Shown one piece after another: positions 47,946 to 56,492 of a stretch of DNA of 64,000 nucleotides; the first letter of the stretch is position 1; every line of letters starts with the position of its first letter. This DNA comes from SIG78 sp045585955 (GTDB lineage: Bacteria; Verrucomicrobiota; Lentisphaeria; Victivallales; Victivallaceae): positions 1 through 64,000 of the forward strand of contig JAZMZK010000069.1 of assembly GCA_045585955.1 (NCBI GenBank). Reading direction: 5' to 3'. The notes under the pieces were generated by a model. It ran no database searches and had not been told where the DNA came from. It was given only the letters and a program-made list of their open reading frames with translations. A program made the translations under genes and the position numbers.

Positions 47946-49115
47946 ATGGATATGAACAGGATTTTTGAGGCGGTAAAAAGCGAAGTTGAGCTTATTGCTG
48001 ATGAGCTTAAAGCGTTGGCACTGGATATTTGGGAACACCCGGAACTGGCGTGGAAAGAGTTTTATGCCGCTGAAACGCTTACAAAGTTCTTGCAGGATCA
48101 CGATATTGCTGCTGAAGCAAATTATCTGGATTTTCCTACCGCCTTCCGGGGCGATGTCAGTTTTAAGCCGGGAGCGACTTTTGCTCTGGCAGCGGAATAC
48201 GATGCTCTGCCCCCCGGTCATGCTTGCGGTCATAATCTGATCGGTACAGCAGCGGTGGGTGCGGCGATCGCTGCCGTGCGGGTGATGAAAAAACTCGGTC
48301 TGCCGGGGACGCTGGTCATTCTTGGTACCCCAGCTGAAGAATCCGGCGGCGGCAAGGTCAAGATGCTTGCCAAAGGAGCGTTGAACGGAATCGATGCGGT
48401 GATGATGGCGCACCCCTCGTGGCGTACCCAGCCGGATCCCGGCAGTACGGCGATCCGGCGGTGGGATGTAACTTTCCACGGAGTATCCTCCCACGCCGCA
48501 GCGGCTCCGGAACTGGGAGTCAATGCGCTGGATGCAGTGATGATGCTCTTTAATGCGGTAAGTTTTCAGCGGCAGCAGATGCCCGATGTCTGCCGTATCC
48601 ACGGGATCGTGACCCACGGCGGCAAGATGCCCAATATCATACCCGAAAGTGCTTCCTGCCGCTTCTATTTACGCAGTTCCGACGAAGCGTGGATGGAAAA
48701 GCTGGACAAACGCTTTGACAATATGGTCAAAGGTGTGGCAATGGCGTGCGGCTGTACTTATACCAAAGAAAAATTTTCCATCGATTGCCGCAGCCGCAAA
48801 CCCAACGCACTGTTGAACAAAGTTTATTGCGAAGCTATGGCGCTGCAAGGCGAAAATATTCCCGAAAAATATCCTGAAGGCCGAGGTTCTTCGGACTTTG
48901 GAGATTTTTCGCAGGCGATCCCGGGGGCACACCCTTACTTCGGCATTGCTGACCACAAGATCGGCGGACACTCTATTGAGTTTCAGGAAGCTTCCCGCTC
49001 GGAACTGGGGTTGAACAGCATGCTCAAAGCGGCAACGGCACTGGCAGTATCGGCCTGTAAATTCCTCGAAGACGAAGAATTCAGAGCAGAAGTCAAGGCA
49101 GATTTTGCCAAATAA
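47946..49115 (+). CDS. M20 family metal-dependent amidohydrolase
   Basis: A 389-residue M20/M28-type amidase of the AbgB/PM20D2/hippurate hydrolase kind. AAEYDALPPGHACGHNLIG carries metal-binding Asp and His residues, GTPAEESGGGKVKM the catalytic and metal Glu residues, and a dimerisation domain lies at about 190-300. It removes acyl or amino-acid groups from amide substrates in the cytoplasm. GGGAG precedes the ATG. It is controlled in all likelihood by the divergent LysR. Confidence 0.9.
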   Translation: MDMNRIFEAVKSEVELIADELKALALDIWEHPELAWKEFYAAETLTKFLQDHDIAAEANYLDFPTAFRGDVSFKPGATFALAAEYDALPPGHACGHNLIGTAAVGAAIAAVRVMKKLGLPGTLVILGTPAEESGGGKVKMLAKGALNGIDAVMMAHPSWRTQPDPGSTAIRRWDVTFHGVSSHAAAAPELGVNALDAVMMLFNAVSFQRQQMPDVCRIHGIVTHGGKMPNIIPESASCRFYLRSSDEAWMEKLDKRFDNMVKGVAMACGCTYTKEKFSIDCRSRKPNALLNKVYCEAMALQGENIPEKYPEGRGSSDFGDFSQAIPGAHPYFGIADHKIGGHSIEFQEASRSELGLNSMLKAATALAVSACKFLEDEEFRAEVKADFAK

Positions 49116-49145
49116 AGCTGAACAAATCAATGATTTCGTTGTCAA

Positions 49146-49181
49146 AACAGTCTTATACTTAATGTGTAAGGCTGTTTTTTT
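49146..49181 (+). terminator. Terminator after the M20 gene
   Basis: A 13-bp stem (49146-49158 with 49164-49176, two wobble pairs), a 5-nt loop and a run of T to 49181. Confidence 0.85.
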
Positions 49182-49339
49182 ATGCAATTTATCAGAAAAA
49201 ATATTTTCAATATGTTTGCATAATTGCTTTTTCGTGCTACATTAGTCGAGTGAGGGGATATGTATGTATCCTGTAATAAGAAATAATGAAGATTGAATGG
49301 TTCAATCTTTAACAACAAACAAAGAAAGGTGGTTCTAAA

Positions 49340-49588
49340 ATGGACTGCAAAAAAGAAATCTTTGCTGATGGTATCGGTCAGGTTCACTTCGCTGGCGGTA
49401 TGGTGCGTTTTGACTTCGTAACTCTTCAGCCCGCCGAAGAAGGCAAGGCTCCGATCCCGGAATCCAATGTCCGCATCATCATGCCTCCCCAGGGTTTCCT
49501 TGGTGCCTTCAACAGCATGCAGCAGCTGATCGACAAATTGGTCGAAGCCGGTGTTTTGCAGAAGAACGAAGCAGCCGCTGAAAAGTAA
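49340..49588 (+). CDS. Small unknown protein with highly-expressed codon use
   Basis: An 82-residue acidic, cytoplasmic protein that I do not recognise. Codons are strongly biased to GGT, GCT, CGT and GAA as in tuf and the ribosomal genes, unlike its neighbours. AAAGGTGG precedes the ATG, and a 9-bp hairpin with a 3-nt loop lies in the leader (49289-49309). A weak resemblance of IIMPPQGFLGAFNSMQQLIDKL to the C-terminal helix of DUF3467 proteins is possible but unproven. The next gene follows after 37 nt. Confidence 0.75.
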   Translation: MDCKKEIFADGIGQVHFAGGMVRFDFVTLQPAEEGKAPIPESNVRIIMPPQGFLGAFNSMQQLIDKLVEAGVLQKNEAAAEK

Positions 49589-49625
49589 TAAGTAAATTTT
49601 TTGATCTGAACTTGGGAAACGGTCA

Positions 49626-49970
49626 ATGGCAATAGTTGCAGACAAATTTATATTCTGCGAAGAGCTGGCAAAGGGTTGTACTTTTTCGTTTAAAAGTACG
49701 GCGCTGGTGCCTGTGGGTGATTTCATTGCCCTGCCGGAAGCAAGATATTCTGCCAATGACTGGTTGACATTCAAGGCAGTTGATTGCGGTCGGTGGGAGG
49801 TGGTTACCGCCAGAATACATGCTCTGACGATTACCATTGTTTCTGAAGTTTTCCAGATGGTCAAACAGGCTGTGTGTCGTGTGGTACGAGCCTGCAAAAA
49901 GTTTGCTTTCAGCAATCTGCGCAGGGGGCGCCGGGTTGCGCCGATGGTGCCGATGGCGCTCCGGCTATGA
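49626..49970 (+). CDS. Small hypothetical protein
   Basis: A 114-residue protein with no recognised domain. The first 60 residues look like a folded beta protein (KSTALVPVGDFIALPEARYS). The C-terminus is Arg-rich and less protein-like. It lies 37 nt after the 82-residue gene and before a shared plus-strand terminator. The ribosome-binding site is poor. A real gene is likelier than the overlapping minus-strand frame. Confidence 0.4.
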   Translation: MAIVADKFIFCEELAKGCTFSFKSTALVPVGDFIALPEARYSANDWLTFKAVDCGRWEVVTARIHALTITIVSEVFQMVKQAVCRVVRACKKFAFSNLRRGRRVAPMVPMALRL

Positions 49971-50108
49971 GCTAAAGGCGGTATGCTTATGTTCAATTTG
50001 ATAAAAGTACACGAACAGTTTTGAAACATTGCTTTATGCAGTGGATTCAAAGCTGTTCCTGTTTTTTTACCGGTTGAAACTCTGCTTGGCGGATTGCTGA
50101 AGAAGAAC

Positions 50109-50750
50109 TTATTCAACACGATTGCTGCGGTCGATGAGGTCATTGATCGCAGCAATCATTTTTTTTGTATCTTTAGCGGCATGGGGCAGATTGCATCGGC
50201 GGAACCGGTCGCCCCGGGCGCGTTCTTCCATAACTGTGGCGATCTCCTCAAGTGGCATAAGCAGTGCCTGCCGGAGGCGGCGTTCCAAATAAAGCGCCAG
50301 GGCAAAGAAAAACGCAGTCATAAAAACGATTCCCCAAGCACCAGCCTGCCGCATTTTTTGAGCTTGCAACGCTGATTCAATGATGGCTTTTTTGTTGAAA
50401 TTGGTCAGTTTGATTATCTCTTTAGTAAGCAAGCTGCGGTCGTGGATAGCTCCGGAGCTGATTTGATCGGCAAGCGCTTTTATCTGCACAACGGTTTCCC
50501 GTTCGCCAGCTTCAGTTATATTGTTTTCGGCTGCTTGCAAAGCACTTAAAAATTTCTGCCGGTCGACAGTTGGTTCAGCTAAAGTCAAAAGCATTTTTTC
50601 GCAGGCATCGAGGCTGACGACATTGCGCTGGTAAATGCGTTGGATCTCAGGACTGATCCGCTGCAAGCTCCAGACGGCTCCGAAGGAGAGCAGCAGATTG
50701 AAGATGATCATCAACCAGACTCCAATGGTAATAAGTTTTCCTGACTGCAT
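50109..50750 (-). CDS. Membrane protein with four-helix sensor and HAMP-like linker, no output domain
   Basis: A 213-residue protein with two membrane helices (about 7-27 and 138-156) enclosing a helical outside region (about 30-135), like the four-helix-bundle sensor of chemoreceptors. A HAMP-like segment follows (PLEEIATVMEERARGD, about 166-181). It ends with no kinase, cyclase or methyl-accepting domain. The start is 3 nt after the trkA stop, so it belongs to the potassium operon. A role in sensing ion or membrane state for the transporter is an inference. Confidence 0.75.
   Translation of the reverse strand: MQSGKLITIGVWLMIIFNLLLSFGAVWSLQRISPEIQRIYQRNVVSLDACEKMLLTLAEPTVDRQKFLSALQAAENNITEAGERETVVQIKALADQISSGAIHDRSLLTKEIIKLTNFNKKAIIESALQAQKMRQAGAWGIVFMTAFFFALALYLERRLRQALLMPLEEIATVMEERARGDRFRRCNLPHAAKDTKKMIAAINDLIDRSNRVE
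50121..50166 (+). terminator. Terminator embedded in the end of a convergent gene
   Basis: GATTGCTGCG (50121-50130) pairs with CGCAGCAATC (50149-50158), and inner wobble pairs extend the stem to about 16 bp. A T-run follows on the plus strand (50160-50166). It ends plus-strand transcripts and lies inside the last codons of the minus-strand HAMP gene. Confidence 0.8.
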
Positions 50751-50753
50751 AGT

Positions 50754-51404
50754 TTACGCCTCTTTTGAGAGTTTGGCAATGGCATTTTCGTCGGAAACGA
50801 TCAAGAGCATGTCGTTTTCTTCCAGCGGTTTTTCCGGATCGGGGCGGTTAAGCACTCCTTCGTGGCGGACTGCCGCTACGATAATACCGTATTTTTTCGG
50901 CAACGCAAGCTGAATAAGATTTTTGCCCACCATGAACGGCGGGAGTTTTATTTCCGTAAGATTCAACTCATCTGCCGAATAGTCGGCAACCATGTTGCGG
51001 TAAAGTAAATGGGTGGCAAAACGCCTGCCGAAATCCTGTTCAGGGATGATCACTTCGTGGGCACCTACCATAAAGAGGATCCGGCGGTAGGTGGCGTTGC
51101 TGGCACGGGCTACGATGTGTTTGCACCCCAGCTGCCGCAGGAGAGCCGTGCAGATGATCGCTGACTCTTTGGCGGCGCTGCCCATTGCACAAATCACCGA
51201 ATCCCGTTCCTGGGGCAGCAGTTGAGCCAAAGCGTTTTCATCGGTGATATCGGCAGCAACGGCGTGAGTAACAAAGCTGCCGGCGGCATCGACTTTTTCT
51301 TGAGATATATCCACTGCCATAACTTCCACGCCCCGTTCCGACAGAGTTTGAGCTAATGCCATGCCGAATTGCCCCAGACCTATTATCATGATTTGTTTTT
51401 GCAT
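50754..51404 (-). CDS. TrkA/KtrA-type potassium uptake regulatory subunit
   Basis: A 216-residue RCK protein. The N-terminal Rossmann domain has GLGQFGMALAQTL and an acidic residue in VDIS, for NAD(H) or ATP/ADP binding. The C-terminal RCK_C domain begins near residue 135. One RCK_N/C pair is the KtrA form. It forms the cytoplasmic gating ring for the TrkH-like subunit encoded 19 nt upstream. Confidence 0.92.
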   Translation of the reverse strand: MQKQIMIIGLGQFGMALAQTLSERGVEVMAVDISQEKVDAAGSFVTHAVAADITDENALAQLLPQERDSVICAMGSAAKESAIICTALLRQLGCKHIVARASNATYRRILFMVGAHEVIIPEQDFGRRFATHLLYRNMVADYSADELNLTEIKLPPFMVGKNLIQLALPKKYGIIVAAVRHEGVLNRPDPEKPLEENDMLLIVSDENAIAKLSKEA

Positions 51405-51423
51405 AATTGCCGCTTTCTTTTAT

Positions 51424-53412
51424 TTATGCTAAAGGTATTTTTATTTGCGGATAAGTTGGCGTTTTGCTGATTTGTTTTTCGCTTAAAAGTAAAAACAAAG
51501 TCAAAGGCCCGATCCTGCCGGTAAACATTGCCAGCATTATGATTATTTGCCCTACGGCATCTAAATTTGTGGTGCAGTTCAAGCTCAAGCCTACGGTTGC
51601 CAGTGCCGAAACAGCTTCAAATGCCAGTTGTTTTGCGGGGAGCAACTGGGTGGCTGTCAGCATAAAAATCGTCAGAATCAACACCAAAACCGCCGAAATA
51701 AGTATGGCAACAGCTTTGTTGATGGTAGTTTGAGCAACCGTTTTGCAGGAGATGTTGACCCGGTCATCGCTCCGGATCGTAGAGCGGAAGGTGAGTGCCA
51801 ATACTGCCAATGTGGTGGTTTTTATGCCGCCTGCGGTACCGCCGGGGCTGCCGCCGATAAACATCAGTATCATCATTACTATATATGATGGCATACTCAA
51901 CAATGTAAAGTTTACCGTGTTGAATCCGGCAGTACGCAAAGTGGCGGATTGGAAAAATGCGTTGACCAGTTTATCGTACCAGACCAAATCTCTGAAGATG
52001 CCGTTCCACTCAAAAAGCAGCAGCAGGAGTGTTCCGGAAACCAGCAAAATGGCAGTGGTTTGGAAAATGATCCGGGAGATCACAGGCAGCTGGCGGTACT
52101 TTTGTATTTTCAAATAAGAATAGGTCATTGCCGGAGCTATGCCGCCGAGAATAATTTCGCTGGCAATAACGATCAGCAGAAATTTTTCTCCGGCATAAGG
52201 TATAAGATTTTCTGTGCCCGGGAAAAATCCGGCGTTGCAGTATGCCGATACGCTGGTGAATATGCCCAGTTCCAGAGCTTGCAGCAAATCGTGATGAACA
52301 GTGTAAAAACCCCAGGTCAGGAGTAATGCTCCAATAAATTCAGTCATCAGGGTAAAGGTTACGATCAATTTTATAGTTTGGAAAATATCCTGCTCCTGCG
52401 GCTCTGCCAGTTCGTTCAACAGTTGTTCTCCGGAGAGCGGGAGTCTGCCGAATGCATGCAGAGCCATAGCGGTAATGGTCATAATACCCAAGCCGCCCAG
52501 CTGGATCAGCAGCAGAAGAAAGAATCTGCCGCAAAGGGTCAGTTCGCCGGATATATCAATAACCGTCAGTCCGGTAACGCAGGTGGCGCTTACGGCGGTA
52601 AATGCTGCTTCAAGTATGGATATTTCATCTTGCATGGCAATTGGAGTGCGTAACAGCAATGTTCCGGCAATGCACAGCAGAAAAAATGTGATCGCCAACC
52701 CCCGGGCAGGATGCTGGAGGATGCTTCCCGGAAATTGCAGATCAGCGTGTTTCTTGTAGAGTAGAAGTGCTATGCAAGACAAGCCAGTTATCAACCCGCC
52801 AAGGATAATAAAATCTGCATAATAGAGCCAGCTGAAAATCCCCAACACTATGATTGCAAATAGCCGCATAATGGTTTTAAGTTTGGTTTTACGGATACAG
52901 CCGGTGTAATTGTACGCCAGAAGATCGAGCAGCAGCAGCGAGATGAATACTGCCAGATCATATAACTGTGACTCATAAACAAAGAGCGGCGAAAAAAGCG
53001 TCAATACCGTTACTGCAAGTGCCGCCCCCAGTATACGCTCAAGCCGCAACATCCCGGTCAGTTCAGTTGGTGGATAATGTTTGCCGGTGCAGAAGTAATG
53101 GATCAATGCTATGCTGGTCAATAAAGCAAACATGGTAAAGAGCGGATCACTTTGATACTCAAAAAAAAGTATGAAGTTACTCAAACTGATTCCCGAGATT
53201 GCCAGCGTTGCCGCCAGACGGGGCGAACTGAAAATCTTCCATGTTCCCCAAAAAATGAATATAAGGGCGGCAATTCCGGCAAAAATCACCCGGTTGCCGG
53301 AGAGCAGCGGATTTTCCGCATGCAAAATCAATACGCCGATCGGCAGCAGTCCCAGCAGAATACCTTGTATGAACAGGTGGTGTGATTGCATTTTTAACCC
53401 GTTATTTTTCAT
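51424..53412 (-). CDS. TrkH/KtrB-type potassium channel subunit with N-terminal extension
   Basis: A 662-residue integral membrane protein. The channel core from about residue 240 has the repeated membrane-pore-membrane pattern, with filter TCVTGLTVID first and related Gly-containing loops later. The first 230 residues add about six membrane spans, making the protein longer than the usual 450-490. Such extensions occur in some other phyla. It leads the operon with trkA and the HAMP protein. A degraded copy of its 5-prime end lies near 55917. Confidence 0.9.
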   Translation of the reverse strand: MKNNGLKMQSHHLFIQGILLGLLPIGVLILHAENPLLSGNRVIFAGIAALIFIFWGTWKIFSSPRLAATLAISGISLSNFILFFEYQSDPLFTMFALLTSIALIHYFCTGKHYPPTELTGMLRLERILGAALAVTVLTLFSPLFVYESQLYDLAVFISLLLLDLLAYNYTGCIRKTKLKTIMRLFAIIVLGIFSWLYYADFIILGGLITGLSCIALLLYKKHADLQFPGSILQHPARGLAITFFLLCIAGTLLLRTPIAMQDEISILEAAFTAVSATCVTGLTVIDISGELTLCGRFFLLLLIQLGGLGIMTITAMALHAFGRLPLSGEQLLNELAEPQEQDIFQTIKLIVTFTLMTEFIGALLLTWGFYTVHHDLLQALELGIFTSVSAYCNAGFFPGTENLIPYAGEKFLLIVIASEIILGGIAPAMTYSYLKIQKYRQLPVISRIIFQTTAILLVSGTLLLLLFEWNGIFRDLVWYDKLVNAFFQSATLRTAGFNTVNFTLLSMPSYIVMMILMFIGGSPGGTAGGIKTTTLAVLALTFRSTIRSDDRVNISCKTVAQTTINKAVAILISAVLVLILTIFMLTATQLLPAKQLAFEAVSALATVGLSLNCTTNLDAVGQIIIMLAMFTGRIGPLTLFLLLSEKQISKTPTYPQIKIPLA

Positions 53413-53458
53413 TTTTTACTTGCAAGTTATTTCTTAATATACATCCAAACAAGTATAA

Positions 53459-53517
53459 TGTCAACTGTTTATGATTTATTTCCATAGCAGATAGTTCATC
53501 AGGATTTTTATTTATGA
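53459..53517. repeat. Duplicated upstream block, copy A
   Basis: TGTCAACTGTTTATGATTTA and the following 40 bases recur at 56359-56418 with few changes. This copy lies about 220 bp upstream of the GH67-like gene, in the 323-bp gap (53413-53735) that also holds the trkH start region. No other feature was seen in the gap apart from the promoter at 53669. Confidence 0.8.
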
Positions 53518-53668
53518 AAACATTACCTCATTAAACCATGCTGTAATAAACGGCATAAAATAACTGCCGGAAATATGATGTGAAATTCTGCAAAAATTTT
53601 TATGGTGGCGAAGTCAGGAAAAATCCCGCTTCTCCAGGTTGTTTATTCTTGGATATTGCCGGAATACT

Positions 53669-53696
53669 TTGTATTTTTCTCTTCAAGTGCTATATT
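53669..53696 (+). promoter_or_regulatory. Promoter of the GH67-like gene
   Basis: TTGTAT (53669-53674), 16-bp spacer ending GTGC, TATATT (53691-53696), 40 bp before the ATG. The same layout, TTGTAA-16-TATAAT with GTGC before the -10, precedes the sugar transporter at 56412. Confidence 0.55.
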
Positions 53697-53735
53697 ATTT
53701 TACGAAAGAACAGCTTTATTTGAGGAGAAATTTTT

Positions 53736-55784
53736 ATGGCAAAGCCCGAAATCACCTGGAGTTTGATGCACCCCACGCCGCTGGATGTGGATTATATGCA
53801 CCTTGTTATTGACAAAGCATCGCAATACCGGGTGGACAGTTTTGAAATTTGTGCCGACTGCCACACCGAACTGGGCGGTATGGACGGTTTGACCGATTAC
53901 ATCGACTACCCCGAAACTTGTAAACGCATCGACCAGGCGGGTATTGCCGGCAATAAAGCCAAACTCAAAGAGATCATAACTCTTGCTCACAGCATCAACA
54001 AACCGGTCTACTACTGGCACCGGGAAGCTATGGTGCCGGATGGGCTGCTGCTGGATTTGCCGGAGCTGCTGGACAGCAACGGCGAGTTTGATCTGCTGGG
54101 CAAAGCTTACGAAGAATTGCTCCGTTATAAGATCGATTCCACCTTCAAAGCTTTGCCGGAGCTGGACGGTATTGTGCTGACTTTGACCGAAGCTACTTAT
54201 TCGGTGATCCACAACACCAATACTGAAAAATTCCCGCCGCAAAAGGTGGTTGACCACATGGTGAACATTTTTGCTGAAGAACTGCTCAAACGCAACAAAC
54301 GCTTTATTCTGCGGTCGTTCGGCTCTATTGCTCAAGACTACGAAGATATTTTATGCGGGGCTGCCGCTGCTGCAAAAAAATATGGTTTTGAAATCGAAAC
54401 CAAGATCACTCCTTACGACTTTGACCCGTTTTTGCCCACCAATCCGTTTTTGCGGAAACTCCCCGGGGCAAAGTTGGGCGCCGAGTGCGACTGTCTGGGC
54501 GAATTTCTGGGGGCGGGGATGCTGCCTGCTGAAAATGTGGAAAATATCGTAAAATATGTCCGCACCGGTCAGCAAGCCAATGTTGACCGCTACACCTTGC
54601 GGCTCGACCGCATCGGCAACCGGATCTTTGACTGCTACGAAATAAATCTTTACGCCTACGCCCGGAGCATTGACGATGCAAGCGTTACGGCTGAAGATAT
54701 TCGCCGGGAGTATCTGGCTTTGCGTGCTCCGGAATCTGCCCGCAAAGTTTTTTATCAGCTGGGTCTGGATGGTTTTGAGCTGGTCAAAAAGACCAATTTC
54801 ATTGCCGGAAATGTTACTTTTCACCAATTTCCCAGCCAGTGCACCACCAAATATCTGAAAGCCGGATTTATTTTTGCATTGTTCAAAAACAATGTGGATC
54901 TTGCCAACGGCAAAGGGGTCTGGTCGATCCTTCACGAGAATACAACGCCCGGCAGAAGCGCCATCTTGCAGGAAAAACTGGAGGCTTGTGCTATCGCTGA
55001 AAGCGGGCTTGCCCAGCTGGAAAATCTGCCGGTGGAACCCGGCTGGGAAAAAGAGTATTCATGGCGGAAAAGATTGTGGAAAAATGCTCAAGCGGCAACT
55101 ACCTCGTTCCTCTGGTTCTGTCGGGTGGTTTGTGCCTACTTTGACGATATGGAAGCTCAAAACGCCAACGCAAACAACTTGAAAAAAGCGGTTGCCGACG
55201 GGCAGGCGGCATTAAGTCAGCTTGCCGGATACGACTTGAGTAACGCCAATATCCAATCAGCCGGGTTTGTCAACGGTTTGGATAAGCACCTGTTTCATGC
55301 GTCGTCGGATCTGGAAACGATCTATTTCAAACCGTTTTATGCGATTTTCGGACTTTTGCTGGATGAGTATTTTGTGGAATTTTCCATGCGTAAAAAGTAC
55401 GCTGCCAACACTCACGACTGCGTTATCTGCGGAGTGCTGACCGACGAGTGGCGGATCTGCCGCTATATGCACGCCAGTCATGTCAGCGAAGAAAACGGCG
55501 AATTTTTCCGCTATGCCGGAAATACGGTATTCCCCAACGGCAGTATAGAAATGACTTTGAAAATCCCGCACGATGGCGGCAGGCTGGTTATTTACGGCGA
55601 TACAACCGAAACAGCCAATTTCTGTATAAGCATAAACGGATCTCCGGCTTTTGAAGCAGAATTCAACAGTTCCGGGTACGCAGAATTCCCGCTGACCGCC
55701 GGCTGTGAGTTCGTACAGCTTCGCCTGACGAAAGCTCCCGGGGCATTTTATCCCCGTTTCCGGGCGGTAACTACCTGCAAATAA
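53736..55784 (+). CDS. GH67-like uncharacterised glycan-active protein
   Basis: A 682-residue protein with no signal peptide and GAGGAG upstream of the ATG. Residues about 10-340 look like a TIM barrel. DGIVLTLTEATYS, RFILRSFGS and a segment like the GH67 alpha-glucuronidase barrel (KITPYDFDPFLPTNPFLRKLPG then GAECDCLGEFLGAG) suggest a distant link to that family. The C-terminal 200 residues are helical then beta-rich. The catalytic Asp/Glu set of GH67 cannot be assigned. It shares its upstream block with the following transporter, so the two probably act on one sugar. Confidence 0.55.
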   Translation: MAKPEITWSLMHPTPLDVDYMHLVIDKASQYRVDSFEICADCHTELGGMDGLTDYIDYPETCKRIDQAGIAGNKAKLKEIITLAHSINKPVYYWHREAMVPDGLLLDLPELLDSNGEFDLLGKAYEELLRYKIDSTFKALPELDGIVLTLTEATYSVIHNTNTEKFPPQKVVDHMVNIFAEELLKRNKRFILRSFGSIAQDYEDILCGAAAAAKKYGFEIETKITPYDFDPFLPTNPFLRKLPGAKLGAECDCLGEFLGAGMLPAENVENIVKYVRTGQQANVDRYTLRLDRIGNRIFDCYEINLYAYARSIDDASVTAEDIRREYLALRAPESARKVFYQLGLDGFELVKKTNFIAGNVTFHQFPSQCTTKYLKAGFIFALFKNNVDLANGKGVWSILHENTTPGRSAILQEKLEACAIAESGLAQLENLPVEPGWEKEYSWRKRLWKNAQAATTSFLWFCRVVCAYFDDMEAQNANANNLKKAVADGQAALSQLAGYDLSNANIQSAGFVNGLDKHLFHASSDLETIYFKPFYAIFGLLLDEYFVEFSMRKKYAANTHDCVICGVLTDEWRICRYMHASHVSEENGEFFRYAGNTVFPNGSIEMTLKIPHDGGRLVIYGDTTETANFCISINGSPAFEAEFNSSGYAEFPLTAGCEFVQLRLTKAPGAFYPRFRAVTTCK

Positions 55785-55916
55785 ACTGTTTTTCTGGTCA
55801 GTTTGCAGCTATTGAGGTAATTTAAAACTCCTCAAAAGTCCTCAAAGGCACAACCTTCGCCCGGCACAAGGAGTGTTTTCATTATATTGGTATTTTCGGT
55901 TGCAGGGGGCTATCTT

Positions 55917-55960
55917 CAGCAGAATGCCTTGTATAAACAAGTGGTATGACTGGATTTTTA
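55917..55960 (-). pseudogene. Remnant of the trkH 5-prime end
   Basis: On the minus strand it encodes a short copy of the TrkH start (QSYHLFIQGIL against QSHHLFIQGIL), and the bases match 53355-53398 at about 37 of 44. Nothing downstream matches trkH. It is part of the duplicated block, not a gene. Confidence 0.75.
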
Positions 55961-55967
55961 AACGATT

Positions 55968-56304
55968 GTTATTGTCCTGAAATTTGTGAGCAATCAAAGT
56001 ACGGTGGCACATCGCGGGCAATCTCGAGCCGGGCTCGCAACCCTGCACCTCGGCTTGTCCGCCGCAGCTTTATGCGAAGGCGGATCGAGTACAAAAGTAC
56101 ACCTTGTCACGGCGTAGTAAAACGAAGCCGGATCCCTCGGGCAGGGCATTGCAAAACTCGACCTTGCCGCACGCTGTATCCACCGGAGGCAAGCTATAGT
56201 CTTGGCGTTTTTGACAAGTCATAACTTGTGTGATTTATCTATGATCTTAAATGATATATTTTAACACTTCAGTTTCACAAAATTTGAGGCATTAGCAAAC
56301 GATT
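55968..56304. mobile_element. About 337-bp insertion splitting copy B, flanked by 8-bp direct repeats
   Basis: Homology to the copy A block stops near 55967 and resumes near 56297. AAACGATT stands on both sides (55960-55967 and 56297-56304), like a target-site duplication. The insert is G/C-richer on the left and carries CGAGCCGGGCTCG and the motif 56104-56130, also seen at 44461-44487. No transposase or open frame is credible. A small non-autonomous element is inferred. Confidence 0.5.
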
Positions 56305-56358
56305 ATTTTTAATTTTTTTTCAGTAATTACAGCCTTATATACCTTAAACAGCCCATAG

Positions 56359-56418
56359 TGTCAACTGTTTATGATTTATTTCCGGAGTAGATAGTTCATC
56401 AGGACTTTTACTTGTAAA
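56359..56418. repeat. Duplicated upstream block, copy B
   Basis: Matches 53459-53517 closely. It ends at the -35 of the transporter promoter. It occupies part of the 708-bp gap 55785-56492, the rest of which is the trkH remnant, the insertion, and plain A/T-rich sequence. Confidence 0.8.
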
Positions 56419-56439
56419 AAGATTATTTTGTGCTATAAT
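56412..56439 (+). promoter_or_regulatory. Promoter of the sugar transporter
   Basis: TTGTAA (56412-56417), 16-bp spacer, perfect TATAAT (56434-56439), 53 bp before the ATG. Confidence 0.65.
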
Positions 56440-56492
56440 ACCCTATGTAAGACGATTATTTTACTTTTTGAATATGAAAAAGGAGTTTTTTT

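Noticed and set aside
49142..50155. 337-codon minus-strand open frame over the small-gene region
   Set aside because: Low-complexity, Ser/Thr-rich translation that opposes the well-biased 82-residue gene and crosses two terminators.
55842..56048. 68-codon minus-strand gene
   Set aside because: It joins the trkH remnant to insertion sequence. The similarity to TrkH comes from the duplicated block only.
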